From Pedobacter nyackensis (GTDB taxonomy: Bacteria > Bacteroidota > Bacteroidia > Sphingobacteriales > Sphingobacteriaceae), in contig NZ_FWYB01000007.1 in assembly GCF_900176505.1 (NCBI RefSeq), positions 62,001 through 126,000 of the forward strand: DNA of 64,000 nucleotides, written 5' to 3'. The notes below the pieces were generated by a model. It searched no databases, was not told the origin of the DNA, and saw nothing but the letters and a program-made list of their open reading frames with translations. A program made the position numbers and the translations under genes. Every line of letters begins with the position of its first letter. The stretch's first letter is position 1. Positions 25,263 to 32,906 of the stretch are shown piece after piece.

Positions 25263-28200
25263 TTAAAAGGTTAGGTTCATTCCAAAAATTAATGATGTTG
25301 GAATAGTATAAGCAGCATTGGTCTGATTTCCAGAACGCTCTGGTAAATTCAACTGCTTATTAGTAATATACCCTAAATTTTGTCCGGTTGCGGTTAAAGT
25401 AAGGCCTGCTATTTTAGCCTTATCTAATATCTTTTTAGGAATAGCATAACTTAAAGAAACCTCTCTAAACGCTAAATAGCCAGAGTTTACAAAGAACATG
25501 CTGCTAGGTCTGTCAAAGTTCTTAGCATTTAGCTGATCCGCCCAGGTATATCTTGGATACAATGCACCAGGATTTTCCGGTGTCCAGGTATCTTTGATTA
25601 CCTGCGTACCATTAAACTCTCCCTGCATGGCTCCCAAAGTCCACATTTGTTGAAAATCCTGTTGAATATGACCAAAAGCGAAATCGACACGAGCATATAG
25701 AGAAAGACCTTTCCAGCTCACCTGTGTATTAAATCCACCGGTCCAACGTGGAAGAGATCTGCCAAGGAAGACCATATCTCTGGTATCAATGGTATCATTC
25801 TGATCAACATCCTTCCATTTCATATCGCCCATCTGAGTAGCAATAAAAGTCGAAGAACCTACATTCAAACCTCTTGAGGTGATTAATGCCTGACTAGCAA
25901 CTTTTTTACCTGCAGAAGCACCATACCAAACCTGACCGGCAGCTAAATCTACTTTATTATAACCTGCAAGGTCTTCTGCATTTCTGATGATTCCCTCACT
26001 TACAAAACCATATTGTTCACCTGGTTCCTGACCTTCCTGTAAACCAGCTACCCAGATTAACTTTCCAGACCTAGGATCATAGATTTGTTGACCACCCTGA
26101 CGGTTACGATCATTTCCATTAAATGGAAGTTTAAGTATTTTGTTTTTATTCCATGAAGCATTTATACCAAATTGAACTTTTAAATCTTCTTTCTGTACAG
26201 CTTTAACTGTCGCTTCCAACTCAACCCCGGTATTTCGCATTGACCCATTATTTGTACGAATGCTGCCTATCCCGGAAGAACTTGGTAAAAGGATATTAGT
26301 GATTTTATCTTTTGTAATTCTGTTGTAAACCGCAACTGAAGTAGTTATTCTGTTGTTAAAGAACCCTAACTCAAGTCCTCCCTCTACAGTATTGGACTTT
26401 TCCCATTTAAGATTGGGATTAGCTAATCCACTCTGCAAGAAACCAACTACACCATTATAAGGTGTTTGAGCACCATATTGACCTTGTAATTCATACAAGT
26501 TAACTGAACCATCAGCTTGCCTGCCTACCTCACCAATATTACCATTCAACCCATAACTAGCTCTTAATTTCATCATAGAAAGCCAGTTTTCAGTAGATTT
26601 CATAAAACCTTCTTTATGAACAAGCCATCCTGCAGATACAGCTGGAAAAGTACCAAACTGATTGTCGCCAATTAATCTTGAATAACCATCCCTTCTTACT
26701 GTAAATGAAGCCAGGTATTTTTCGTTCCAGTCGTAATTAACCCTGGCAAAAGTGGAAAGAATACGTTCTCTATTGTGATAAGAATCAATATCTCTTGCGC
26801 CTACACCAGAAACATCTCTTACGGTTAAACCCAGATCCTGAAAATCATCAGTTGGCGCCAACCTGCCTCCGGCACTAAAGCCCTTATTATAGGAATCGAA
26901 ATATTCAAAACCTGCGGTTACATCTATATTATTCGCACCCAGAAACTGAGTTTTGTAATTAGCAACGGCATTGTACGTTTGTCTAATTGTACGATCTGTA
27001 TTTGCCGAGCTAGCCCTATCCCTGTTCCAACCGGTATTAGGATTGGTCGTACTTAACAACCCTGATCTAAAATCTTTATTAAAAGCTTCGGCATCACTTT
27101 GATCATACATAACGATACCGCTCACCCTAACATACAGGTTTTTCAAAATATCTACTTTGAAAGCCTGTCCAAGTGTGAATTTATCACTTTGGTTACTTCT
27201 TTTATATTTGTCAATATTGAGGATTGGATTACCATCTGAAGCATCACGACCCAAAATCAGTTCTCCTTTAGCATTTGTACCTCTCAAAGTTGGTGGTGCA
27301 AAAAGCATACGACCCCAGTAGTTTCCTTCACCATTTTGCAAAGACTGATCTCTCCAGTTTGCACGGGCAAATTGAAAACTACTTTCAGATTTTAACCATT
27401 CTTTTATTTTATAGTCACCGTTTAAAGTGAAATTATAACGTTTGTAAAATGTGGCCAACGACAAACCATCTTCATTGTAGTAACCCAGATTTGCATAATA
27501 GCTTCCTTTGTCATTACCACCGTTCATCCCTACGTTATAATCCTGTGAAATTGCCGGAGATTTAAAAGCATAATCACCATAATTAAAATCTTTATAAATT
27601 AAATCTGCAAATGTTCCGTTTGGATCATAGTTTCCTGCAGCATTGGTTCTAACCGCATCTTTCATCGTTTTCCAACCATCATTTGCCGACAATAGATCTC
27701 TATTGGCATCTGTCAGGCGCATTGGGCTCCAAACTGCGCTATTAGCGTAATTACCATCCAGAATATTTCCGGCAGCATCTTTATATAGGTTTCCTGTACC
27801 TCTTGGTCCGACCGCCGATAGTGCTGAATTTGAAGCAAAAGTACCCAACGTACCATTTCTCATTGCTTCAACAACACCTAAACGTGTCCAATGGAGATAA
27901 TCTCCTCCGCTTAAAACATCATAAGGTGTATTTAAGTAGTTGATTCCGGTTTTAGCTTTTAATGAAATTGATGAAACCCCCGCTTTACCTCTTTTGGTTG
28001 TAATTAAAATTACACCATTACTAGCCCTTGCACCGTAAATAGCAGTTGCAGAAGCATCTTTTAAGACCTCCATACTTTCAATATCCTCAGGATTAATATC
28101 ACTGAAAGATGCACGAACCTGCCCATCCATAACAATTAGTGGACTACCACTTCCATCGAAGTTCGTTCCTCCCCTAAGGGTAATACTAGCCACCGAACCC

Positions 28201-28688
28201 GGCCTGCCAGTAGTAGTTGCCACCCGAACCCCCGGAATTGTTCCGGCTAAGGCTTGTGCAGGATTAGAACGCATACCCGTTTCCAGTACCTTCGAATCCA
28301 ACTTAGCAATTGATGAAGTGATTTTTGACCGACTAGCAGTACCGTAACCAACTACCACTACCTCTTCGAGATTCTGCTTGTCCTCTATTAGTGTTATATT
28401 AATGTTACTGCGGCCGCCAACGCTTACTTCCTGCTTAACATACCCTGTGTAACTGAATACAAGAATATCGCTGCTTTTTGCAGAAATAGAATAATTACCA
28501 CCAGCACCGGTAGATGTACCGGTTTTTGTGTTTTTAATGAGAACGCTAACACTAGGAATCGCGGCACCGGAAGCGTCGGTTACCCGCCCTGTAACTTGAA
28601 TGGTTTGGCCTAAAGCATTGAGTACCCCCATGCTCAATACAAATATCAACAAGAATCTGCTGATATAGGTTGTGTAGATCTTTTTCAT
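25263..28688 (-). CDS. SusC/RagA TonB-dependent outer-membrane transporter (NanO-like)
   Basis: TonB-dependent receptor of 1141 aa. I start it at MKKIYTTY: the longer frame adds 26 residues and runs through the putative operator, and MKKIYTTY begins a normal signal peptide ending ALGQ. Next come a carboxypeptidase-D-like domain (QVTGRVTDASGAAIPSVSV), a TonB-box-like LEEVVVVGYG near residue 110, a plug domain with GSPLIVMDGQ and MEVLKDASATAIYGARASNG, and a 22-stranded barrel ending SLIFGMNLTF with a terminal Phe. It imports glycan using TonB energy. First gene of the sialoglycan operon, with a promoter and palindrome just upstream. Confidence 0.93.
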   Translation of the reverse strand: MKKIYTTYISRFLLIFVLSMGVLNALGQTIQVTGRVTDASGAAIPSVSVLIKNTKTGTSTGAGGNYSISAKSSDILVFSYTGYVKQEVSVGGRSNINITLIEDKQNLEEVVVVGYGTASRSKITSSIAKLDSKVLETGMRSNPAQALAGTIPGVRVATTTGRPGSVASITLRGGTNFDGSGSPLIVMDGQVRASFSDINPEDIESMEVLKDASATAIYGARASNGVILITTKRGKAGVSSISLKAKTGINYLNTPYDVLSGGDYLHWTRLGVVEAMRNGTLGTFASNSALSAVGPRGTGNLYKDAAGNILDGNYANSAVWSPMRLTDANRDLLSANDGWKTMKDAVRTNAAGNYDPNGTFADLIYKDFNYGDYAFKSPAISQDYNVGMNGGNDKGSYYANLGYYNEDGLSLATFYKRYNFTLNGDYKIKEWLKSESSFQFARANWRDQSLQNGEGNYWGRMLFAPPTLRGTNAKGELILGRDASDGNPILNIDKYKRSNQSDKFTLGQAFKVDILKNLYVRVSGIVMYDQSDAEAFNKDFRSGLLSTTNPNTGWNRDRASSANTDRTIRQTYNAVANYKTQFLGANNIDVTAGFEYFDSYNKGFSAGGRLAPTDDFQDLGLTVRDVSGVGARDIDSYHNRERILSTFARVNYDWNEKYLASFTVRRDGYSRLIGDNQFGTFPAVSAGWLVHKEGFMKSTENWLSMMKLRASYGLNGNIGEVGRQADGSVNLYELQGQYGAQTPYNGVVGFLQSGLANPNLKWEKSNTVEGGLELGFFNNRITTSVAVYNRITKDKITNILLPSSSGIGSIRTNNGSMRNTGVELEATVKAVQKEDLKVQFGINASWNKNKILKLPFNGNDRNRQGGQQIYDPRSGKLIWVAGLQEGQEPGEQYGFVSEGIIRNAEDLAGYNKVDLAAGQVWYGASAGKKVASQALITSRGLNVGSSTFIATQMGDMKWKDVDQNDTIDTRDMVFLGRSLPRWTGGFNTQVSWKGLSLYARVDFAFGHIQQDFQQMWTLGAMQGEFNGTQVIKDTWTPENPGALYPRYTWADQLNAKNFDRPSSMFFVNSGYLAFREVSLSYAIPKKILDKAKIAGLTLTATGQNLGYITNKQLNLPERSGNQTNAAYTIPTSLIFGMNLTF

Positions 28689-28713
28689 ACTTATTATAAA
28701 GGTTAGGTTGAGC

Positions 28714-28730
28714 ATTATGTATAACATAAT
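28714..28730. promoter_or_regulatory. Candidate NanR-type operator
   Basis: Palindrome ATTATGT-ATA-ACATAAT with perfect 7-bp arms. The core GT-ATA-AC fits GntR/FadR-type operators. It lies 4 nt downstream of the susC -7 box, so it would overlap the transcription start. The divergent gene encodes a FadR-type regulator. Confidence 0.55.
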
Positions 28731-28734
28731 AACT

Positions 28735-28766
28735 CTAAGGTAGTAACTTTTATTTTTATAATCCAA
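28735..28766 (-). promoter_or_regulatory. susC promoter
   Basis: On the minus strand a TTGG (28763-28766) and a -7-like TACCTTAG (28735-28742) are 20 nt apart, close to the Bacteroidota pattern. The start codon is about 46 nt downstream. Confidence 0.5.
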
Positions 28767-28807
28767 GAAATATTTTCATATTTATATTAACATATAGATG
28801 ATTACGC

Positions 28808-28815
28808 TATATTTG
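28808..28815 (+). promoter_or_regulatory. -7 box of the FadR-type regulator gene
   Basis: TATATTTG matches TAnnTTTG exactly. It lies inside the longest frame of the regulator, which supports the downstream start at 28864. Confidence 0.5.
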
Positions 28816-28863
28816 AGCTTAGAAAGCAGAATTAGACCTATAAAAATATTATCATACATAATC

Positions 28864-29574
28864 ATGAAAAGCATGACTGAGACATTTCAACCATTAGACA
28901 CCAGTTCTCTGGTTGATAAAGTGGAAGCAAATCTTGTCCAACTACTGAAAGACAGAAAGTTAAAAGTGGGTGACACAATCCCTACTGAATTAGACTTATC
29001 CAAAACATTAGGTGTAAGCAGAACTGTTACGCGGGAGGCCATCCTACGTTTACGAATGATGGGCTTAATAGAAACTAAAAAGAAAAAGGGATCCGTAATT
29101 ACCAGTCCGGATATTTTTGGCATCATGAGTAAAACCATGAATCCTCATGTATTAGATCAGGAAACTTTAAAAGGAATATTTGAAATCAGACTTGCACTGG
29201 AAATCGGAATGGCCGATTTTCTATTCCAGCGCGTTACTCCTGAAGACATTGCAGAATTAAGACAGATCGTTGAAAACGAACCTGATACCGCGCAGAATTA
29301 CCTATTCCAGATCGAACACGAGATTGTCTTTCATGGAAAGTTATATGAAATCACAGGAAATGAAACCCTGATCACATTCCAAAGAATGCTGCTACCGGTG
29401 TTTGATTATGTTCACAATAGTGGTTTGCTGAAAAAACAAGGTCAGATACACAAGTTCGTTTCGCATAAAGGTTTAGTGGACATCCTGGAAAATGGCTCTC
29501 CGGAACTGTTTAGAAATGCCATGCGGAATCACCTGGAAAACCATTTTGTTAGATTATTTGATCATTCAGAATAA
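28864..29574 (+). CDS. FadR-subfamily GntR transcriptional regulator (NanR candidate)
   Basis: Regulator of about 236 aa starting MKSMTETFQPLD; an ATG 66 bp upstream is open but lies before a good -7 box, and 28873 is another possible start. The winged-helix domain (about 15-85) shows VGDTIPTELDLSKTLGVSRTVTREAILRLRMMGLIETKKKKGSVI. The helical FCD ligand domain (about 105-225) shows IFEIRLALEIGMADF and EHEIVFHGKLYEITGN. It faces the sialoglycan operon across a promoter region containing a GT-ATA-AC palindrome, so it probably represses that operon and responds to a sialic acid or a derivative. The effector is inferred. Confidence 0.85.
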   Translation: MKSMTETFQPLDTSSLVDKVEANLVQLLKDRKLKVGDTIPTELDLSKTLGVSRTVTREAILRLRMMGLIETKKKKGSVITSPDIFGIMSKTMNPHVLDQETLKGIFEIRLALEIGMADFLFQRVTPEDIAELRQIVENEPDTAQNYLFQIEHEIVFHGKLYEITGNETLITFQRMLLPVFDYVHNSGLLKKQGQIHKFVSHKGLVDILENGSPELFRNAMRNHLENHFVRLFDHSE

Positions 29575-29621
29575 CATTCAGTATAGTTATTTGAGTGCTT
29601 TCAGCGAATCATGCCGGCTTT

Positions 29622-29639
29622 GAAGAAAACGGTTATTTT
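29622..29639 (-). repeat. Relic arm of the composite hairpin element
   Basis: On the minus strand AAAATAACCGTTTTCTTC matches the left arm region of the composite element (copies at 11431 and 31074) at 17 of 18 positions. It starts 12 nt after the porin stop codon. No matching right arm or array follows. Confidence 0.5.
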
Positions 29640-29650
29640 GTAATATTGAC

Positions 29651-30766
29651 TTAAAAGCGCGCTTGTACCTGACAAATAACCCTGTTGTTATTGTATTGTA
29701 CAGAATTAGGAATATTATGTTGATACCTATCCATAAGCACACCTAATTGCGCCCTAATTGCGTAATTTTCCGCAAAAGAGGCACTGAACATAGGAATATA
29801 GCTTTGTCTGGCATTGCCTGCCTGCTTAAAATCTGAATCCAGATATTCATAGCGGAAAGAGAATTCAAGCTTTTTAAGTCGTAGGTTTTTGAAGCTATAA
29901 CCGATGTTGGGCAGAATGTATACACCACGCATTCCATACCTGTGGATGGGAATGACTGGATCTGTCTGACTAAAATATTCAACACTATTGATTCCCTGTC
30001 TGTACTCCGAAACCAACTCAAAACCCCAGCGATCATCAATCTTGTGTTTATAATCTACATCTGCTCCATACGCCCATATTTTCTGCCCCATGTTTTGACC
30101 TGCTCCTCCGCTCAGCCCCAGCAAGGTGTTCTTCCCCAGTCCAAATACCAAACGGGCAGGGAAAATTTTACCATCATCATTATCACCAACCTGATTTCTG
30201 TTGTTACCGTTAAAAACTCCGACATAATATTTGATGGGAATCGCACTGTTCTTTATTTCTCCATAGTAGCTAGCGCCAATTTGAAAACTTTGCCAGCTGT
30301 TTGAAGCAAAAAGGTAATAGGAGTTTGAATAATCTATAGACCGCACAAAATCGACAGGATAATTATCTTCCTGACCAAACTGAGGGCGGAACTGACCGAA
30401 CTGAAAATTCACATAATCGCTCACACCATACTTGATGTAAGCATTTTCAAGCACCTTATTCTGGGGATCTCCTGTAAATTCACCAGAATTAACCAGAATA
30501 ACAGCATTTATACGATCGCTAATAGTTGCATTAGCCTGTAAACGCGCGCGTTTTACAGAAAAAGAATTACGAGAGAATTGTTCATTTGAAGCATGATGTT
30601 TCCCATTAACATCAATATCCTTCTCAAGCGAATAACTAAAACGGGTCTGCAACATCCCCGATAAATTCACTTTTGCCTTTTCAGAAACAGGGACGTCAAT
30701 TCCCTGGGCATTTAGCAGTACAGGAAATAACAAAAAGAATAATAAAAACAGGTATATGTGCTTCAT
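29651..30766 (-). CDS. Outer-membrane porin, OprO/OprP-like
   Basis: Protein of 371 aa with signal peptide (1-20, ending LLNAQ). The beta-barrel sequence has SGMLQTRFSYSLE near residue 36, SVKRARLQANATISDRI near 70 and AYIKYGVSDYVNFQFGQFRPQFGQED near 108, which is typical of phosphate-selective porins O and P in Bacteroidota. It ends in a Phe (CQVQARF), as expected for barrel insertion. Probably a passive outer-membrane channel; specificity for phosphate is a family label and not supported by neighbours. A perfect 17-bp inverted repeat lies 8 nt before its start codon and may control translation. Confidence 0.8.
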   Translation of the reverse strand: MKHIYLFLLFFLLFPVLLNAQGIDVPVSEKAKVNLSGMLQTRFSYSLEKDIDVNGKHHASNEQFSRNSFSVKRARLQANATISDRINAVILVNSGEFTGDPQNKVLENAYIKYGVSDYVNFQFGQFRPQFGQEDNYPVDFVRSIDYSNSYYLFASNSWQSFQIGASYYGEIKNSAIPIKYYVGVFNGNNRNQVGDNDDGKIFPARLVFGLGKNTLLGLSGGAGQNMGQKIWAYGADVDYKHKIDDRWGFELVSEYRQGINSVEYFSQTDPVIPIHRYGMRGVYILPNIGYSFKNLRLKKLEFSFRYEYLDSDFKQAGNARQSYIPMFSASFAENYAIRAQLGVLMDRYQHNIPNSVQYNNNRVICQVQARF

Positions 30767-30774
30767 TCAGCGAT

Positions 30775-30815
30775 TTAGAGTAAAACAAAGCTTTATCCGC
30801 TTTGTTTTACTCTAA
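30775..30815 (-). promoter_or_regulatory. Perfect 17-bp hairpin before the porin start codon
   Basis: TTAGAGTAAAACAAAGC and its exact complement are separated by 7 nt. The hairpin ends 8 nt upstream of the porin ATG, so in RNA it could block initiation. It could instead end transcripts coming from the composite element upstream. Confidence 0.6.
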
Positions 30816-30840
30816 GTCTTCAAATACACGCCAACTACCT

Positions 30841-30980
30841 GCTAACCCTCCTACTATAACCACCTTGCTATAACCTCCCTAATATAACCTCCCTAATATA
30901 ATCACCCTACTATAACCTCCCTAATATAATCACCCTACTATAACCTCTCTGCTATAACCACGTCGCTATAGCCCCCCTGC
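30841..30980 (-). repeat. Composite element copy 2: 14-bp tandem array
   Basis: Ten contiguous 14-bp units. On the minus strand they run from GCAGGGGGGCTATA through GCAGAGAGGTTATA to alternating GTAGGGTGATTATA and TTAGGGAGGTTATA units. The array begins 4 nt after the hairpin at 30985-31076. The ordered A-B-A-B pattern suggests recent two-unit duplication. No coding frame runs through it. Confidence 0.85.
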
Positions 30981-30984
30981 TCAG

Positions 30985-31076
30985 AAAAAAATTACCTTCT
31001 CTGAACAGGCATAGGAACAATTTGCGCTTTTTCAGCGCAACTTTTTCCAGCCTGAGAAGAGAACGGTTATTTTTTT
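30985..31076 (-). repeat. Composite element copy 2: hairpin part
   Basis: On the minus strand AAAAAAATAACCGTTCTC (31059-31076) pairs with GAGAAGGTAATTTTTTT (30985-31001), with the same A:A mismatch and bulged G as copy 1. Inner pairings are CAGGC/GCCTG and an apical perfect stem TTGCGCT/AGCGCAA with loop GAAAA. It overlaps the stop codon of the ferredoxin-reductase-like gene. Confidence 0.8.
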
Positions 31077-31743
31077 ATTCTTCAATGACGATATGCGCTT
31101 TCTCCATTCCTAATTTTTCCAGATTTTCGACCATTGCCGCAGTAAACGCATCCGGTCCACATACATAACAATAACCCTCCTTATCATTCACATATTCCTT
31201 TAACAAATCATAATCCATAGTCCTGTCCGGTGTTTCCGGATCCAAAGGTGCTTTCAAAACATCAATATGACGCTCGCCCAGCATCTCATCTAATTCAGCT
31301 TTATGAATGATATCATTTTCATTATGGTTCGCAAAAAGCAACGTATTCCCTGCTAATAAACCATCCTTATTAAGCTGACGAAGAATCGCAATAAAGGGTG
31401 TTATCCCTGCTCCACCGGCAATAAACACCCCCGGACCTTTGTAATGGATCGTTCCAAACACTTCGTGGAGGATCAATTCATCACCGGCTTTTAGCTTGCC
31501 CAGCCTTTCGGTAAAACCATGATGATCGTTGTAGATTTTGATCGTAAACTCCAGATAATGCCATTCATTGAGCGAAGTAAATGTAAATGGCTTCAGCACC
31601 TCTTCGAGTCCTGATTGGTTAATGGACACATCAGTAGCTTGTCCGGGCACAAAGGTATATCCATCTGGTTTTTCAAGCACAAAACGCTTAACATTATGCG
31701 TTTCATCTGCTACATTCAAAATTCTAACAACGTGTTTTATCAT
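31075..31743 (-). CDS. Ferredoxin/flavodoxin reductase-like FAD-NAD(P) oxidoreductase
   Basis: Protein of 222 aa from MIKHVVRILNV; the longer frame overlaps the upstream DoxX gene, so this start, 4 bp after that stop, is preferred. The FAD domain (about 1-95) has FVPGQATDVSI and a KPFTFTSLNEWHYLEFTIKIY stretch. The NAD(P) domain begins with GVFIAGGAGITPFIAILRQL near residue 100 and ends with GYCYVCGPDAFTAAMVENL. There is no 2Fe-2S domain. It would pass electrons between NAD(P)H and a carrier protein; the partner is unknown. Cotranscribed with DoxX, so a membrane redox role is possible. Its stop codon lies in the composite hairpin. Confidence 0.82.
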   Translation of the reverse strand: MIKHVVRILNVADETHNVKRFVLEKPDGYTFVPGQATDVSINQSGLEEVLKPFTFTSLNEWHYLEFTIKIYNDHHGFTERLGKLKAGDELILHEVFGTIHYKGPGVFIAGGAGITPFIAILRQLNKDGLLAGNTLLFANHNENDIIHKAELDEMLGERHIDVLKAPLDPETPDRTMDYDLLKEYVNDKEGYCYVCGPDAFTAAMVENLEKLGMEKAHIVIEE

Positions 31744-31747
31744 ATGA

Positions 31748-32131
31748 TTAGGTTCTAACGTTTGTAATTCCCGAAATTTTAGCCAGGGTAAAAGCGCCGA
31801 TCGCCATGGCCAGATCACGTACTGCAACGTCCAGATAATTCCCGCTTGTCAATAAAGTTAAAGCAATCAATACTAACCAGGCACTTACTACATAAGCACC
31901 CTTTTGTGGATTCAAAAAAACCAGCACCCCAGCTATTATTTCAATTACTCCTACTACCATCATAAATACATGAGCACTGAGTGGCAGCATCGGTATCAAG
32001 CCAGGATTAAGGTATTTCGACCAATCGGTTAAAAGATTAGTAAACTTATCAGCACCGGCAACTACTGGTATTAAACAATAAGTAAACGTTAAAAGCGTTT
32101 GAATGTTTTTGATTTTCATTGAGTCTTCCAT
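31748..32131 (-). CDS. DoxX-like small membrane protein
   Basis: Protein of 127 aa with four predicted transmembrane helices (LLTFTYCLIPVVAGADKF, LPLSAHVFMMVVGVIEIIAG, GAYVVSAWLVLIALTLL, LAMAIGAFTLAKI). The spacing and the VGVIEIIAGVLVF helix fit the DoxX/DUF4267-like superfamily, whose members are linked to membrane redox and stress responses. It lies 4 bp upstream of the FAD-NAD(P) reductase gene and is divergent from an ECF sigma factor. Residue 5 is an alternative start. The function is not established. Confidence 0.65.
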   Translation of the reverse strand: MEDSMKIKNIQTLLTFTYCLIPVVAGADKFTNLLTDWSKYLNPGLIPMLPLSAHVFMMVVGVIEIIAGVLVFLNPQKGAYVVSAWLVLIALTLLTSGNYLDVAVRDLAMAIGAFTLAKISGITNVRT

Positions 32132-32168
32132 GATTTTGTTTTTTATAGGTTAGAGGCTTCAAATAAAA

Positions 32169-32211
32169 AAAGGGTTACAAAAAACGTTTCAAATTAATAT
32201 TGTAACCCTTT
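32169..32211. promoter_or_regulatory. Inverted repeat in the DoxX/sigma divergent promoter region
   Basis: Perfect 12-bp arms AAAGGGTTACAA / TTGTAACCCTTT separated by 19 nt, halfway between the two divergent starts. It could be an operator shared by both genes or a hairpin in the DoxX leader. Confidence 0.5.
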
Positions 32212-32262
32212 GATGGTCGAATACTCTATTTTTATATAAATATTTATGAAGCCAGAATAGCT

Positions 32263-32883
32263 ATGACAGAGACCTTAACTGATGAAGCAATCGTATCGAG
32301 AGTACTCCAAGGAGAAAAACACTTGTATGAACTGCTGATGCGAAAATTCAACCAGCAGTTATATAGGATCAGTATGTCCATTATTAACGACGATAAGGAG
32401 GCTGAAGATATTATGCAGATCACTTATCTGAATGCATACCGTCAGCTGGCAAGCTTTAAACATCAGTCGAGTTTTGGGACCTGGATCACCAGAATATTGA
32501 TCAATGAAAGCTTATTGCACAAAAAAAGGAAATTGAAACAGGAGAAAATACTGATGGAAAATAAATACGATGACCACTACCCTGAAACGCCCTTAACAAA
32601 CTTAATGAACAAAGAGTTAAAAGAAGCTCTTGAAAAAGCATTTGCAGCGTTGCCCGAAAAATATCGTATCGTATTCATGATGCGCGAAGTACAGGGAATG
32701 AGTACTGCTGAAACTATGGAAGCACTTGATTTAGGTGAATCAAATGTTAAAATTCGTTTAAACAGAGCCAAAGAAATGCTTCGTTCGGAACTTAACCAAT
32801 ACCAGCATACGAGTCAGCTGTTTGAATTTAATCTTGTACGTTGCGATGCCGTGGTAAACCACGTGATGAAAGCCATCAATTAA
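32263..32883 (+). CDS. ECF-type RNA polymerase sigma factor
   Basis: Sigma-70 family protein of 206 aa. Region 2 (about 25-90) shows INDDKEAEDIMQITYLNAYRQLASFKHQSSFGTWITRILINE. Region 4 (about 128-180) shows ALPEKYRIVFMMREVQGMSTAETMEALDLGESNVKIRLNRAKEMLR. A C-terminal tail of about 25 residues containing FNLVRCDAVVNHVM follows region 4 and may carry a small regulatory function. No anti-sigma gene is adjacent: the next gene downstream encodes a CAP-domain protein 23 bp away, likely in the same transcript. The divergent DoxX/reductase pair is a candidate target. Confidence 0.9.
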   Translation: MTETLTDEAIVSRVLQGEKHLYELLMRKFNQQLYRISMSIINDDKEAEDIMQITYLNAYRQLASFKHQSSFGTWITRILINESLLHKKRKLKQEKILMENKYDDHYPETPLTNLMNKELKEALEKAFAALPEKYRIVFMMREVQGMSTAETMEALDLGESNVKIRLNRAKEMLRSELNQYQHTSQLFEFNLVRCDAVVNHVMKAIN

Positions 32884-32906
32884 TTACCTTGTTTTAATAT
32901 CTATAA

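Noticed and set aside
30841..30980. CRISPR array
   Set aside because: Units are 14 bp, contiguous and degenerate, with no unique spacers and no cas genes.
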